Shown in pieces: positions 17,208 through 28,238 of a DNA stretch of 64,000 nucleotides. The DNA lies in assembly GCA_028278205.1 (NCBI GenBank), contig JANQES010000011.1:1-64000 (forward strand), in the 5' to 3' direction. The translations under genes and the position numbers were made by a program. Each line of letters starts with the position of its first letter. Position 1 is the first letter of the stretch. The notes under the pieces are model-generated. The model had not been told where the DNA came from. It did no database searches and saw nothing but the letters and a program-made list of their open reading frames with translations. Source of the DNA: Rhodothermales bacterium (lineage in GTDB: Bacteria; Bacteroidota; Rhodothermia; Rhodothermales; Bin80).

Positions 17208-18435
17208 CATCAACGAAGACCGCTTTCGCGCGCATTTCGACACCCTCACGCGGGCCGGCGCCACCGACGACGGCGGCCTCAACCGCCCCACCTTCAGCGA
17301 CGCCCACCTCGAAGCCCGGCGGCAGTTTCGCGCGTTGATTGAAGAGGCGGGATTTGAAGCCCGGACCGACGGCGCGGGCAACCTCTCGGCGTTCTTCGAC
17401 TGCGGCGTGCCCGGCGCACAGACGCTGCTCTTCGGCTCGCACCTCGACTCGGTGCCCCACGGAGGCCGGTTCGACGGGACGCTGGGCGTGGCAGTGGCTT
17501 TCGAAGCACTCCAGACCATCCGCGACGCCGCCGTGCCGCTGGCCGTCAACCTCGAAGTGATCGATTTTACGGATGAGGAAGGGTCCTGGGTGGCGTTGAT
17601 GGGCAGCCGCGCCACCGCCGGCATGCTCCGTCCTCAGAATCTCGACAACCCGCGCGGGCGAGGCGAGGCGTTTCATCAGGCCCTGGCCCACGCCGGCCTG
17701 ACGACGGATGGCATCCTCGCTGCTGCGCGCCCGCCCGAAACACTGGCCGGCTACCTCGAACTGCACATCGAACAAGGCTCACGCCTGGAAACCTCCCAGA
17801 CCGACCTCGGCATCGTCACGGGGATGGTGGGCATCTGGATGTATCACGTCACCTTCCAGGGCCGCGCCGACCACGCCGGCACCACGTCGATGCACAGCCG
17901 GCTCGATGCGGCGCAGGGCGCGGCGGCGTTCACCCTGGCCGCGAGGCGCGTGGCGATGGAGCAGTTTCCTGCCTGCGTCGCCAACACCGGCAAGATGGTG
18001 GTTGCGCCGGGCGCGTTCAACATCGTGCCCGAAACCGTCGTCGTCCACCTCGAACTGCGTGGGCAGCAGCAGCCGATGATGGAACGCCTCGAAGCCGCAC
18101 TCTCCGACGAAGCAACAAAAGCGGCGGAAGCGTTCGGCCTGACGGTGGATTTTCACTTCCTCGAAGCCGTCTACCCCACGGCGATGGACGAGCGGATGCA
18201 GCGCGCCCTCGAAGACGGCGCCGAGGGCCTTGGCCTGTCGCATCGGCGTCTGCCGTCGTTGGCCGGGCACGATGCGCAATCGATGGCGCGTCTCTGCCCG
18301 GCGGGGATGGTTTTCGTGCCGTCCGTCGGCGGGTTCAGCCATTCGTCGCGCGAGTTTACGGCGTGGGCGGATTGCGTCAACGGGGCCAACACGATGCTGC
18401 GCGCCGTGCTAAAGCTCGCCCGGCGAGGCGGCTAA
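17203..18435 (+). CDS. M20-family Zn amidohydrolase (N-carbamoyl-L-amino acid hydrolase type)
   Basis: This 410-residue enzyme matches hydantoinase/carbamoylase (HyuC, AllC) rather than plain peptidases: it has GSHLDSVPHGGRFDGTLGV, DFTDEEGSWV, ELHIEQGSRLE and GHDAQSMARLCPAGMVFVPS with a final GGFSHSSREFT. Metal ligands His/Asp/Glu/His/His are all visible. These enzymes remove N-carbamoyl or ureido groups from amino acids or allantoate. No hydantoinase or purine gene is adjacent, so the substrate is open. The initiator ATG lies in a CATGRGT repeat array and no ribosome-binding site is visible. Confidence 0.88.
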   Translation: MTINEDRFRAHFDTLTRAGATDDGGLNRPTFSDAHLEARRQFRALIEEAGFEARTDGAGNLSAFFDCGVPGAQTLLFGSHLDSVPHGGRFDGTLGVAVAFEALQTIRDAAVPLAVNLEVIDFTDEEGSWVALMGSRATAGMLRPQNLDNPRGRGEAFHQALAHAGLTTDGILAAARPPETLAGYLELHIEQGSRLETSQTDLGIVTGMVGIWMYHVTFQGRADHAGTTSMHSRLDAAQGAAAFTLAARRVAMEQFPACVANTGKMVVAPGAFNIVPETVVVHLELRGQQQPMMERLEAALSDEATKAAEAFGLTVDFHFLEAVYPTAMDERMQRALEDGAEGLGLSHRRLPSLAGHDAQSMARLCPAGMVFVPSVGGFSHSSREFTAWADCVNGANTMLRAVLKLARRGG

Positions 18436-18686
18436 TCATCAACTTTTATAGTACCTCTCGGTAATCTCAATCACGAGCAATCGTCCTTCGGTTTTATGCT
18501 CGGCCTCACGTTTCAGCAGGCACATTCGCAATCTCGAACAATTCAGCCAACATCTTCAACAATCCGCCCCGTTGAATTGTATATATTTAAAAGACGACTT
18601 TCCCGGCCTTTCATCCTTTCACCCCCTCGCGCGTATAAGCACGGCTACGACTTCTTGTAACGCTTTCACTGCTGATCCAACTCGTC

Positions 18687-20090
18687 ATGTTGCAAGAGCA
18701 AAGTCGATTCTTCCAGCGCTCGCTGTTTGTTGCGGACACCTTCCTGGTGGCCGCCGCGTGGATCCTGGCTTATTATCTGCGCTTCGAGGTCTTTGTGAAG
18801 TGGCCGGTGCCGCTGCCGGAGTGGCTGCCGCTGGAACGCTACGTCACGTTTCTGCCGTGGATCCTGATCGTCTCGACATTTGTGTTCTGGGCCTCGGGGC
18901 TCTACGTGCCGGACCGCGCCCAACGCCTGCCGCGCCTCATCTTTAGCGTCGCCCGCGCCGTGGCGCTGGAGTTGCTCGTGGTGATGGCCTTCTTCTCGCT
19001 CTACCGCGACTTCTACGTCTCGCGCCTGACGATCATCTTCTTCGGCCTGCTCACGCCGGCGCTGATGGTGACGTTGCGCCTGGCGCTCTATTTCTACGTC
19101 CGCCGGGCGCGGCAACAGGGTAAAAACCTGCGGCGCGTGCTCATCGTCGGCGCCGGGGTAGCGGGCCGGCGGCTCGAACGCTCGTTCAACGCTTATCCGT
19201 GGATGGGCTTCGAGGTCGTCGGCTTTCTCGACGATCATAAACGCGATGAACCCGACGTCCTCGGCGGCATCGACGAAGCTATCGACATCGTCGATCGGTT
19301 CGAACACAGCCGGCCTATCGATTACGTCTACATCGCCCTGCCGCTGTCGGCGGCAGCGCGCATCGAGACGCTGCTCGACGCCTTCGCCACACGCCTAGTC
19401 CACGTCTGCCTCGTGCCCGATCTGTTGCAGTACGACATCATCAACAGCCGCATCACCGACGTCGACGGCCTGCCCGTGCTGCACCTGATCGACGAGCAAC
19501 CCATCGAATTCCGCCGCGTGCTCAAACGCGTCCTCGACGTAGCCTTCTCGGCGCTCTTCCTGCTGATCATCTCGCCGCTGATGCTTTTGATTGCGCTGGC
19601 GGTGAAACTCTCGTCGAAGGGACCGGTCTTTTACCGGCAAGAGCGGATGAGCCTCAACGGCCACACCTTCGCGATGCTCAAATTCCGGTCGATGCCGGTC
19701 GATGCCGAGGCCAAGACGGGCGCGGTGTGGGCCAAATCGGGCGAAGACCGCGCCACGCCCGTGGGCAAGTTTCTCCGCCGGACGTCGCTCGACGAGCTGC
19801 CGCAATTCATCAACGTGCTCAAGGGCGATATGTCGGTCGTCGGGCCGAGGCCGGAGCGTCCGGTGTTCATCGAGCAATTCAAAGACCACGTGCCGCGTTA
19901 CATGCTGCGCCACAAGATGAAAGCCGGCATCACCGGCTGGGCACAGGTCAACGGCTGGCGCGGCAATACGTCTATCGAAAAACGCATCCAGTACGACCTC
20001 TACTACATCCAAAACTGGTCGCTCGCCCTCGATTTCAAGATCATGCTGATGACGCTGTGGAAGGGGTTTGTTAATCCGAATGCCTATTAG
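18687..20090 (+). CDS. Undecaprenyl-phosphate sugar phosphotransferase
   Basis: This 467-residue polyprenyl glycosylphosphotransferase has four or five N-terminal membrane helices, a central Rossmann-like domain (VLIVGAGVAGRRLERS at about 150) and a C-terminal bacterial sugar transferase domain. That domain begins KRVLDVAFSALFLLIISP and carries the catalytic core SLDELPQFINVLKGDMSVVGPRPERP. It transfers a hexose-1-phosphate to undecaprenyl phosphate to start exopolysaccharide or O-antigen units (WbaP/WcaJ class). It complements the glycosyltransferase fusion at 10.9-13.0 kb, whose related domain is degenerate. Confidence 0.92.
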   Translation: MLQEQSRFFQRSLFVADTFLVAAAWILAYYLRFEVFVKWPVPLPEWLPLERYVTFLPWILIVSTFVFWASGLYVPDRAQRLPRLIFSVARAVALELLVVMAFFSLYRDFYVSRLTIIFFGLLTPALMVTLRLALYFYVRRARQQGKNLRRVLIVGAGVAGRRLERSFNAYPWMGFEVVGFLDDHKRDEPDVLGGIDEAIDIVDRFEHSRPIDYVYIALPLSAAARIETLLDAFATRLVHVCLVPDLLQYDIINSRITDVDGLPVLHLIDEQPIEFRRVLKRVLDVAFSALFLLIISPLMLLIALAVKLSSKGPVFYRQERMSLNGHTFAMLKFRSMPVDAEAKTGAVWAKSGEDRATPVGKFLRRTSLDELPQFINVLKGDMSVVGPRPERPVFIEQFKDHVPRYMLRHKMKAGITGWAQVNGWRGNTSIEKRIQYDLYYIQNWSLALDFKIMLMTLWKGFVNPNAY

Positions 20091-20145
20091 ATTTTGACTG
20101 CGTCAAAATCTAAATTCCCTTTTTAAATTTGACGCGGTCAAATTT
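20091..20145. repeat. Two GTCAAAAT palindromes
   Basis: ATTTTGACTGCGTCAAAAT (20091-20109) and AAATTTGACGCGGTCAAATT (from 20125) are two perfect palindromes with 3-nt loops in the spacer before the ABC-F gene. The motif recurs at 51580-51665. Confidence 0.75.
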
Positions 20146-20147
20146 TA

Positions 20148-22161
<2,014 letters not shown>

Positions 22162-22166
<5 letters not shown>

Positions 22167-22192
22167 AAAAAGGGTGGCCCCTTTTTCTAAAA
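22162..22192 (+). terminator. Terminator hairpin overlapping the ABC-F stop codon
   Basis: TTTAGAAAAAGGG pairs perfectly with CCCTTTTTCTAAA (13 bp) across a TGGC loop. The TAG stop codon of the ABC-F gene is in the left arm. The T-run is inside the stem, so it could act in both directions. Confidence 0.65.
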
Positions 22193-22264
22193 TGTATTGG
22201 TGTAGAAGCTTATGAGTGGGGTAGACGTTAGATTCCTGCGAGGATCTTCTAATCCTCTATGGAG

Positions 22265-22356
22265 CTAGCTGACCAGGAAAGCCCCGGAGGGGCGACCTGT
22301 TTGTAGTACCGAATTCCTCTGAAAAGAAAGCTCCATCAGGAGCGACCTGTTGAAGC
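22265..22356. repeat. REP-like GGAGCGACCTGTT repeats
   Basis: AAAGCCCCGGAGGGGCGACCTGTT and the related AAAGCTCCATCAGGAGCGACCTGTT occur about 60 bp apart. Each has a small hairpin followed by CGACCTGTT. They lie immediately before the AAA ATPase gene. The form recalls REP elements. Confidence 0.7.
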
Positions 22357-22357
22357 C

Positions 22358-23638
22358 ATGTTTCTGAAGAAGCTTCGGATCCATAATTACAAGTCACTGC
22401 GGAACGTGTGCTTCACGCCGGAGCCGTTCACCGCGTTGATCGGCCCCAACGCCTCCGGTAAATCGAACTTCGCCGACGCCGTTCATTTTCTTTCGGAGGT
22501 GTATGAGCATGGCCTGGAAGCCGCTATCGCGCGCAAGGGCGGGTATGAGAACATCGCTTTCCGGAAGAAGCGTAGAACGACGGCACCGATAGAGTTTGAG
22601 GTAACGATTCAATCAACCGTCTCAGATATCCTTGGAGGTAATCGTCTTCGTTATAGAGGAACGCTTAGAAATAAGCCCGTTCAACTAAAACACAATTTTT
22701 CCATTATAGCCAAAGGGAGAGACATAAGAGCCGACTTCAAAGTATCAGAGGAGAGCCTTACCATCTCTACACTTTCGAGAAATGCAAAAAAGGAGGGTGC
22801 TATTAAAGATCAGGTACGAGTTTCCAGAACACATTCCCAAGAATTTGAACTAACTACCCTAAAAGAAAGCACTTTCAGTAAGAGCATTAAGGAAGACTTA
22901 TCTGCCGATTTCAAATACTTCGAAGGACGTGATAGCGAACAAAACCTTCTAATACACCCTTTATCTTATTTCTTTATACGATTTGGCTCAGTAGCATCCA
23001 GGTTCAGCGTACATCAGTTCTACCCGCAATCCTGTCGGGAGCCGAGCGCACCGACGCATTTCCCAGAATTGGGTCGATCAGGAAAAAACCTGCCTGCTTT
23101 GATCGATTGGCTTCAAAAGAACCATCCCAAAGCATGGGAGCAGGTGACGGCGGATATGCAGGATATTCTTCAGGATTTAAACCAGATCTCTCTCCAGTAT
23201 CTACACACCAAAACACTGGGGCTGTTCTTCGAAGAAGAAGGATTTGGACGCTCCTGGAACGTCGATGAAGTATCCGACGGGACGATTCAAGCGCTGGCGA
23301 TCCTCGCGGCGTCTGCCGATCCGAGAACGTCGCTGTTGTTGATTGAGGAGCCAGAGAATTCGGTGCATCCGTGGATCGTGCGAATGCTCGTCGAGCAGCT
23401 TAAAAAGGTGAGCCAGACGAAGAACGTCATTGTCACCTCGCAATCGCCGGTGTTGATTGATTCGCTGCATCCGAGGGAAGTGTGGATCGTGGCGCGGAAG
23501 GACGGCGAAACGCAGATCCGTCAACTCACCGACCTCGATCCGTTGATCGAAGATCATTGGAAAGCTGGAAAGTACCAGCTCTCTGATTTTCTCGATTCCG
23601 GCCTGGTGCCGCAAGTCGTTCCGGGAGGTATCTTTTGA
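22358..23638 (+). CDS. AAA ATPase, RecF/OLD-like
   Basis: This 426-residue ABC-type AAA ATPase of the AAA_21 kind has an N-terminal LRIHNYKSLRN followed by Walker A GPNASGKS (about residues 29-36), a long divergent middle, and a late LLLIEEPENSVHP Walker B (about 325-337) and IVTSQSPVLIDSL. Such ATPases pair with TOPRIM-like partners in defence and DNA-repair modules. The next gene encodes a DUF4276 protein and overlaps its stop codon. The middle (about 22,600-23,000) is visibly AT-richer than its neighbours, suggesting recent transfer. Confidence 0.88.
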   Translation: MFLKKLRIHNYKSLRNVCFTPEPFTALIGPNASGKSNFADAVHFLSEVYEHGLEAAIARKGGYENIAFRKKRRTTAPIEFEVTIQSTVSDILGGNRLRYRGTLRNKPVQLKHNFSIIAKGRDIRADFKVSEESLTISTLSRNAKKEGAIKDQVRVSRTHSQEFELTTLKESTFSKSIKEDLSADFKYFEGRDSEQNLLIHPLSYFFIRFGSVASRFSVHQFYPQSCREPSAPTHFPELGRSGKNLPALIDWLQKNHPKAWEQVTADMQDILQDLNQISLQYLHTKTLGLFFEEEGFGRSWNVDEVSDGTIQALAILAASADPRTSLLLIEEPENSVHPWIVRMLVEQLKKVSQTKNVIVTSQSPVLIDSLHPREVWIVARKDGETQIRQLTDLDPLIEDHWKAGKYQLSDFLDSGLVPQVVPGGIF

Positions 23639-24246
23639 AAATTGGGATCGTGGTGGATGGAAATGCTGAACAGCAAGCGCTGAAGGAATTAACACGGCGC
23701 ATCAAGATTGAAGGTGTGCAATTTCTTGCTCCTGCTTATGCAGATATGCAGCCAAAGAGTGAGCCGGGCCAGATTGCCGGAAAAGCCATAAAAAAGGTGA
23801 AAATTCAACGGGACCGAGGCGCTGACCTCATCGTCGTGCTCATCGACCGGGAAGATCGCAAGGAATGTCCGACTGAATTTGCCGATCAACTCAAACGCGC
23901 CTTCGCGAAACGGGGCTACGATGCCGTCAACGTTGTCGTAAAGAATCGGACGTTCGAAAACTGGCTGATTGCCGACGTTGAGGCGCTCAAACAACTGCCC
24001 GGTCGCTTCAAGGTGACTAAAACGTTCGAAAGAACCGTTTCTCCCAATAAAGCCGATAACGTTGGCGATGCGGAGGCGTTGCTCAATAAAATTGGCGTCA
24101 AACAGCGGTATCATAAAAGGCGCGACGCTGTACGCATCACGGCGGTTCAGGAGACGCTCAACATCGCAAAAAATTCCCGCAGTTTTCGGCGCTTTCTACA
24201 CGTTGTCGGCCATCCGCAGTATCTTTCGCAGAGCAAGAGACCTTAA
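23635..24246 (+). CDS. DUF4276 TOPRIM-like protein
   Basis: This 203-residue protein begins IGIVVDGNAEQQAL (Glu12) and has LIVVLIDREDR (Asp71, Glu73) in the pattern of a TOPRIM metal site, then VKNRTFENWLIAD. The DUF4276 family is regularly found beside AAA_21 ATPases. The start is TTG at 23635, nested with the ATPase TGA in TTGA; GGGAGG lies about 10 nt upstream. A nuclease or regulatory role with the ATPase is inferred from family pairing, not shown. Confidence 0.82.
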   Translation: MKIGIVVDGNAEQQALKELTRRIKIEGVQFLAPAYADMQPKSEPGQIAGKAIKKVKIQRDRGADLIVVLIDREDRKECPTEFADQLKRAFAKRGYDAVNVVVKNRTFENWLIADVEALKQLPGRFKVTKTFERTVSPNKADNVGDAEALLNKIGVKQRYHKRRDAVRITAVQETLNIAKNSRSFRRFLHVVGHPQYLSQSKRP

Positions 24247-24356
24247 CCGCGTAATCGAACTCCTCACTTAACCTTCAAGCCCACCGCGCAACGCCGGAAA
24301 CGCCGGGCCGTAGCGGCGAGATGCCGATAGCTGACGCCTCCAATCCGAGGATGCTT

Positions 24357-25394
24357 ATGACGACGCTCAAGCAACACCTGCCACTCCTGGGTTTCGGCCT
24401 GGCGCTGACGGTGATTTATCTGGCCGCCGTCTTCATCGCCGCCGAGGTGCCGCGCTTTGAACAGCCGGATCTGCTCGCGGCGGCGCTGACGCTGGATCTG
24501 ACGGTGCTGGTGCCGCTGCTCTATTACGGGCTGATGGTTCGGCGCAAGGGCTGGCCGCTCATCAGCGTGGCGCCGGTCTTTTTGCTGAGCCTGGCAGCGG
24601 CGTCGTTCATCGTGCCGGCCCAGCATCAGGGCCTGCTCGACATTCTCAAATATCTCGTGGCGCCCGCCGAGTTGTTGCTGCTGGGCTACCTGGGCCTCAC
24701 CGTGGTGCGGGCAGCGCAGCGCTTCCAGGATCACACCGCCAACGACGTCATCGAACGCCTGCGCGAGAGCCTCTACGACGTGCTGAAAGCGCGCCTGGCC
24801 GTCGACCTGATCACCTCCGAAATCGGCCTGTTCTACTACGCGCTTTTCTCCTGGCGTGCCCGGCCCCTCGACCCGGCGAAACAAATCGCCTTTTCTTATC
24901 ACAAAAAGATCGGCTATGGCCCGGTAGTGGCTGGTATTCTGGTCGCGATGCTCATTGAAGTGATCGCCGTGCACGCGCTGCTGTGGATGTGGAATCCGGC
25001 GCTGGCGTGGGTGGCGACGGCGCTGGGTGTCTACGGGTTCGTGTGGCTCCTGGGCGACTGGCGGGCGGTGCAACTACGCCCCATTTCGGTCGAAAAAGAC
25101 GCCCTGGTCGTCCGAATCGGCCTTCGGTGGACGGCGCGTGTGCCGTTTGCGGCCATCGCGTCGGTGCGCCCGGTAGAGGGCAAGCCGCCTGCACGCAAGA
25201 CGCCGGGCTACCTCGAAGCCATCCTGCTGGGCAAGCCGCATTACGTGATCGCCTTGAACGAGCCCATCGTGGCACAAGGCTTGTACGGGATGCGTAAAAC
25301 GATCACGACCCTCGGCCTCGCCGTAGACGACGCCGAGGCGTTTGAAACTGCACTCAAACATCATTTTGATGCGTGGAAGTCAAGATTATCTTGA
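24357..25394 (+). CDS. Multi-pass membrane protein of unknown function
   Basis: This 345-residue protein has about seven hydrophobic segments (for example LPLLGFGLALTVIYLAAVF, VAGILVAMLIEVIAVHALL and a WVATALGVYGFVWLL stretch) and a soluble C-terminal domain of about 90 residues after QLRPISVEKDALVVRIGLRW that resembles a small beta domain. GAGG lies 7 nt upstream of ATG 24357, favouring it over the ATG at 24351. I do not recognise the family. It stands apart from the ATPase pair. Confidence 0.75.
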   Translation: MTTLKQHLPLLGFGLALTVIYLAAVFIAAEVPRFEQPDLLAAALTLDLTVLVPLLYYGLMVRRKGWPLISVAPVFLLSLAAASFIVPAQHQGLLDILKYLVAPAELLLLGYLGLTVVRAAQRFQDHTANDVIERLRESLYDVLKARLAVDLITSEIGLFYYALFSWRARPLDPAKQIAFSYHKKIGYGPVVAGILVAMLIEVIAVHALLWMWNPALAWVATALGVYGFVWLLGDWRAVQLRPISVEKDALVVRIGLRWTARVPFAAIASVRPVEGKPPARKTPGYLEAILLGKPHYVIALNEPIVAQGLYGMRKTITTLGLAVDDAEAFETALKHHFDAWKSRLS

Positions 25395-25431
25395 TATAGC
25401 GAGATCAGGTTGATGGGATTTGCTACGGGAG

Positions 25432-25540
25432 TGTAAAACGTAAAACGTGAAATGTGAGGGTGCTCGTAGAAAGGTTTGAACGATGCACCCTCACGTTTAC
25501 TTCGTGAGTCGCTTCGCTCGTCTCACGTCTTCACGTTTCA
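25432..25540. repeat. AACGTGA heptamer inverted pair with 28-nt module
   Basis: The left arm GTAAAACGTAAAACGTGAAA and a GGGTGCTCGTAGAAAGGT core are followed by ACCCTCACGT, then the module TTACTTCGTGAGTCGCTTCG (25497-25524), then CACGTCTTCACGTTTCA. A related core is at 36882-36950. Confidence 0.8.
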
Positions 25541-25585
25541 TGCCCCTCCGAATCAACCGCGACGGACTTCCTATCACAACCGACC

Positions 25586-26794
25586 ATGAACAGCACTTTA
25601 CATAGATTGCCCCCCCTGCTGGCGCTCGCCGCGGCGATGCTGATCGGCACGGCGGCTACGGCGCAGGCGCAGATCGACAAGCTGCCGCATCCCGATACCA
25701 CCAGCGGCAACTTCTTTGGCGTGGCCGTCTCGATTAACGGGCACCGGGCGCTGGTGGGCGCCAGCAGCGAAGACACCTGCGACACCAACGCCGGCGCCGC
25801 CTACATCTTCGAACAAGACACCACCACCGGCTCGTGGGCTGAAGTAGCCCGGCTCATGCCCGACGATTGCCTGGGCGGCCTGTTTTTCGGGCGGTCGGTC
25901 TCGCTCAGCGGCGACCGGGCGCTGGTGGCCTCGGCCAACGAATTCTTTGCCTCCAACCGCTCCAATGCCGCCTACGTCTTCGAACGCGACTCGACCGGCA
26001 CCTGGGCGCAAACGGCCAAGCTGACCATCGACACGGAAGCCGAAGAAGGTCCTTTCGGTGCCTCTGTCTCGCTGGACGGCACACGCGCGCTCGTCACGAC
26101 CTGGGGCGACACCTCCGATGGACGTTTCAGTGGCGCAGCGTACATCTTCGAACGCGATGCCAAGACGGGACGCTGGGTCAAGGTCGCGCGGCTGACCGGC
26201 AGCGAGGGGCTCCGCACCGGCGTCTTCGGTGGGGCTGCCGCCCTCGACGGCGACCGCGCCGTCGTCTCGTCGTCGGCCTATTTCAGGGAAAGTCCGGGGT
26301 CGATCTACATCTTCGAACGCGATGCCGGCGGCAACTGGTTCGAAGCCGCCCGCTTCGGCAACATCGACGACTTCTTCATCTCCGTCGATATCGAAGGCGA
26401 CCGCGTGCTCGTGGGCGAGAGTAAAGACGGGCGGCGCAAGGCCGGCGCGGCAACGCTCTACACCCGCGACGAAGACGGCACCTGGCGCCTGGCCTCGACG
26501 CTGCGCCCCCCGACGCCGTACGACCACGGCGGCTTCGGCTCGGAGATCTCGCTGGCCGGCAACCGGGCGCTCGTGGCCGGCTACGACGAACAACTGCGCC
26601 TGGATTACAACATCGACCGCGTGGTCTATATCTACGAATATGAACCGGAAACCAACTCCTGGTCCTATCAAAACATCGTCGATATCGGCAAAGTGGCCTT
26701 CGGCACATCGGTCGATCTCGACGGCACGGTGGCGCTCATCGGCGATGCGTCTGAGAGCGAACCCGGCGCGGCTTACGTTGTCCAGCTTCGGTAA
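25586..26794 (+). CDS. Secreted FG-GAP-like repeat protein
   Basis: This 402-residue protein starts with a signal peptide (LALAAAMLIGTAATAQA). The rest is about seven repeats of roughly 50 residues with the pattern FGxxVSLxGxRALVG followed by GAAYIFERD, as in FG-GAP/integrin-alpha N-terminal beta-propellers. It is probably surface or periplasmic and non-enzymatic. There is no sorting domain at its C-terminus. A terminator hairpin follows. Confidence 0.85.
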   Translation: MNSTLHRLPPLLALAAAMLIGTAATAQAQIDKLPHPDTTSGNFFGVAVSINGHRALVGASSEDTCDTNAGAAYIFEQDTTTGSWAEVARLMPDDCLGGLFFGRSVSLSGDRALVASANEFFASNRSNAAYVFERDSTGTWAQTAKLTIDTEAEEGPFGASVSLDGTRALVTTWGDTSDGRFSGAAYIFERDAKTGRWVKVARLTGSEGLRTGVFGGAAALDGDRAVVSSSAYFRESPGSIYIFERDAGGNWFEAARFGNIDDFFISVDIEGDRVLVGESKDGRRKAGAATLYTRDEDGTWRLASTLRPPTPYDHGGFGSEISLAGNRALVAGYDEQLRLDYNIDRVVYIYEYEPETNSWSYQNIVDIGKVAFGTSVDLDGTVALIGDASESEPGAAYVVQLR

Positions 26795-26829
26795 GGGATT
26801 TTTTTGAAAGTATCTTTGGCGATAACTTA

Positions 26830-26865
26830 GACCCGGAGGGTTTTGCAAACCCTTCGGGTCTTCTT
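26830..26865 (+). terminator. Rho-independent terminator
   Basis: ACCCGGAGGGTTT and AACCCTTCGGGT form a 12-bp stem with a TGCA loop, followed by CTTCTT. It lies 36 bp after the FG-GAP gene stop. Confidence 0.7.
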
Positions 26866-26917
26866 ACATTCACCCCACTCTTCCATCGCTGCCTTCTTTC
26901 TCCCGCTCAAGAAATCG

Positions 26918-27853
26918 ATGCGCCGCCTTCGTGCTTCGTTGTGGCTTGTGCTCCTGGTGTGCTGGTTTTCGGGCTGTGCCAGCCTCGAAGAACCGGCGCG
27001 CGAAGCGCCGTCGTATGCCCGCGCTGCCGATCAGTACCGCGCCTTCGCCGACGCCGATGCGTTGGCGGCTTACCTGCGCGCCGGCTCGGAGGCGGGACCG
27101 CTCGTGAGCGCGCACCGGGGCGGCCCTACGCCGGCCTATCCCGAAAACGCTATCGCCACGTTCGAACGCGCGCTGCGCTATACACCGGCGCTCATCGAGT
27201 GCGACGTCCGCATGACGCGCGACAGCGTGCTCGTGCTGATGCACGACGAAACGCTCGACCGCACGACGACAGGCAAAGGCACCCTCGCCGATCAATCGTT
27301 GGAGGCGGTGCGCAAGCTGCTGCTGGTCGATCATCTGGGCATCATCACGCCGTTCCGCATCCCGACGCTCGACGAAGCGTTGGCGTGGTCGCGTGGCCGC
27401 GCGGTGCTGACGCTCGACGTTAAAAGGGGTGTGCCGCCGGCTCACGTCGTGCGTGCCATCCGCCGCATGCGTGCAGAAAACCGGGTCGTCGTGATCACCC
27501 ACACCCTTGCCGCTGCACAGCGCATCCATCAACTCGCTCCGGAGTTGATGATCTCCGCCTCCGTCGAAACCCTCGCCGATACGCAAGCCCTCCTCGACAG
27601 CGGCATCGATCCCTCGCGCCTGATCGTCTTCACCGGCGTCGGCGAGGTCAAACCGGATGTGATCGACCTGCTGCACCGGCACGACATCCGCGCGATACTG
27701 GGCACCTTCGGCCTGATCGACGACCGCGCCCAGGAAGGCGGCGCTGCCGTCTATCAAGCCCTCATCGACCGGGGCATCGACGTCGTCGCGACCGACACGG
27801 TGCCACTGGCCGCCGAGGCGGTGGAAGCCTACCGGATGGCGGAGATGCCGTAG
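26918..27853 (+). CDS. Glycerophosphodiester phosphodiesterase lipoprotein
   Basis: This 311-residue protein has a lipobox WFSGC (Cys20) and a GDPD barrel with AHRGGPTPAYPENAIATFE, the metal pair in IECDVRMTRD, and LMHDETLDRTTTGKG. The family hydrolyses glycerophosphodiesters to glycerol-3-phosphate and an alcohol, here in the periplasm. The barrel runs to VVATDTVPLAAEAV near the end, as in full-length members. The start at 26918 is set by the lipoprotein signal. Confidence 0.9.
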   Translation: MRRLRASLWLVLLVCWFSGCASLEEPAREAPSYARAADQYRAFADADALAAYLRAGSEAGPLVSAHRGGPTPAYPENAIATFERALRYTPALIECDVRMTRDSVLVLMHDETLDRTTTGKGTLADQSLEAVRKLLLVDHLGIITPFRIPTLDEALAWSRGRAVLTLDVKRGVPPAHVVRAIRRMRAENRVVVITHTLAAAQRIHQLAPELMISASVETLADTQALLDSGIDPSRLIVFTGVGEVKPDVIDLLHRHDIRAILGTFGLIDDRAQEGGAAVYQALIDRGIDVVATDTVPLAAEAVEAYRMAEMP

Positions 27854-27914
27854 GAGGCGGATCTCTTCAACCCTTTCACGCATTCTATGACGGCTATTAG
27901 GAGAACCTTTTGCC

Positions 27915-28238
27915 GTGAAGCATCCCCAACTCCATACCATCCGGCATGAACTCGACGAGGCATTGCGCATCCTCTACGGAAATCGCCTCGTGCGCCTCGT
28001 TCTCTATGGCTCCCAGGCTCGCGAAGACGCCGTTCCCGGCTCTGACATCGACGTGCTCGTCGTACTCAAAGGCCCCGTTCGCTCCGGCCAAGAAATCGAA
28101 CGAACAAGCGATATCGTCTGCGCGCTCTCTCTCAAATATGATGTGGTGATTTCACGCGTCTTTAAATCCGAAGAAGCGTACCAACAGGAGCAAAGCCCTC
28201 TGTTGCTTAATATTCGAAAAGAGGGGGTCAGACTATGA
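27915..28238 (+). CDS. MNT-type nucleotidyltransferase antitoxin
   Basis: This 107-residue minimal nucleotidyltransferase has the motif YGSQAREDAVPGSDIDVLVV: the GS at 32-33 and Asp44/Asp46 metal residues. GTG is the start. Its last bases overlap the next gene's ATG (ATGA). In studied pairs the MNT protein AMPylates a HEPN toxin and silences it. That function is inferred from the pairing. Confidence 0.88.
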   Translation: MKHPQLHTIRHELDEALRILYGNRLVRLVLYGSQAREDAVPGSDIDVLVVLKGPVRSGQEIERTSDIVCALSLKYDVVISRVFKSEEAYQQEQSPLLLNIRKEGVRL

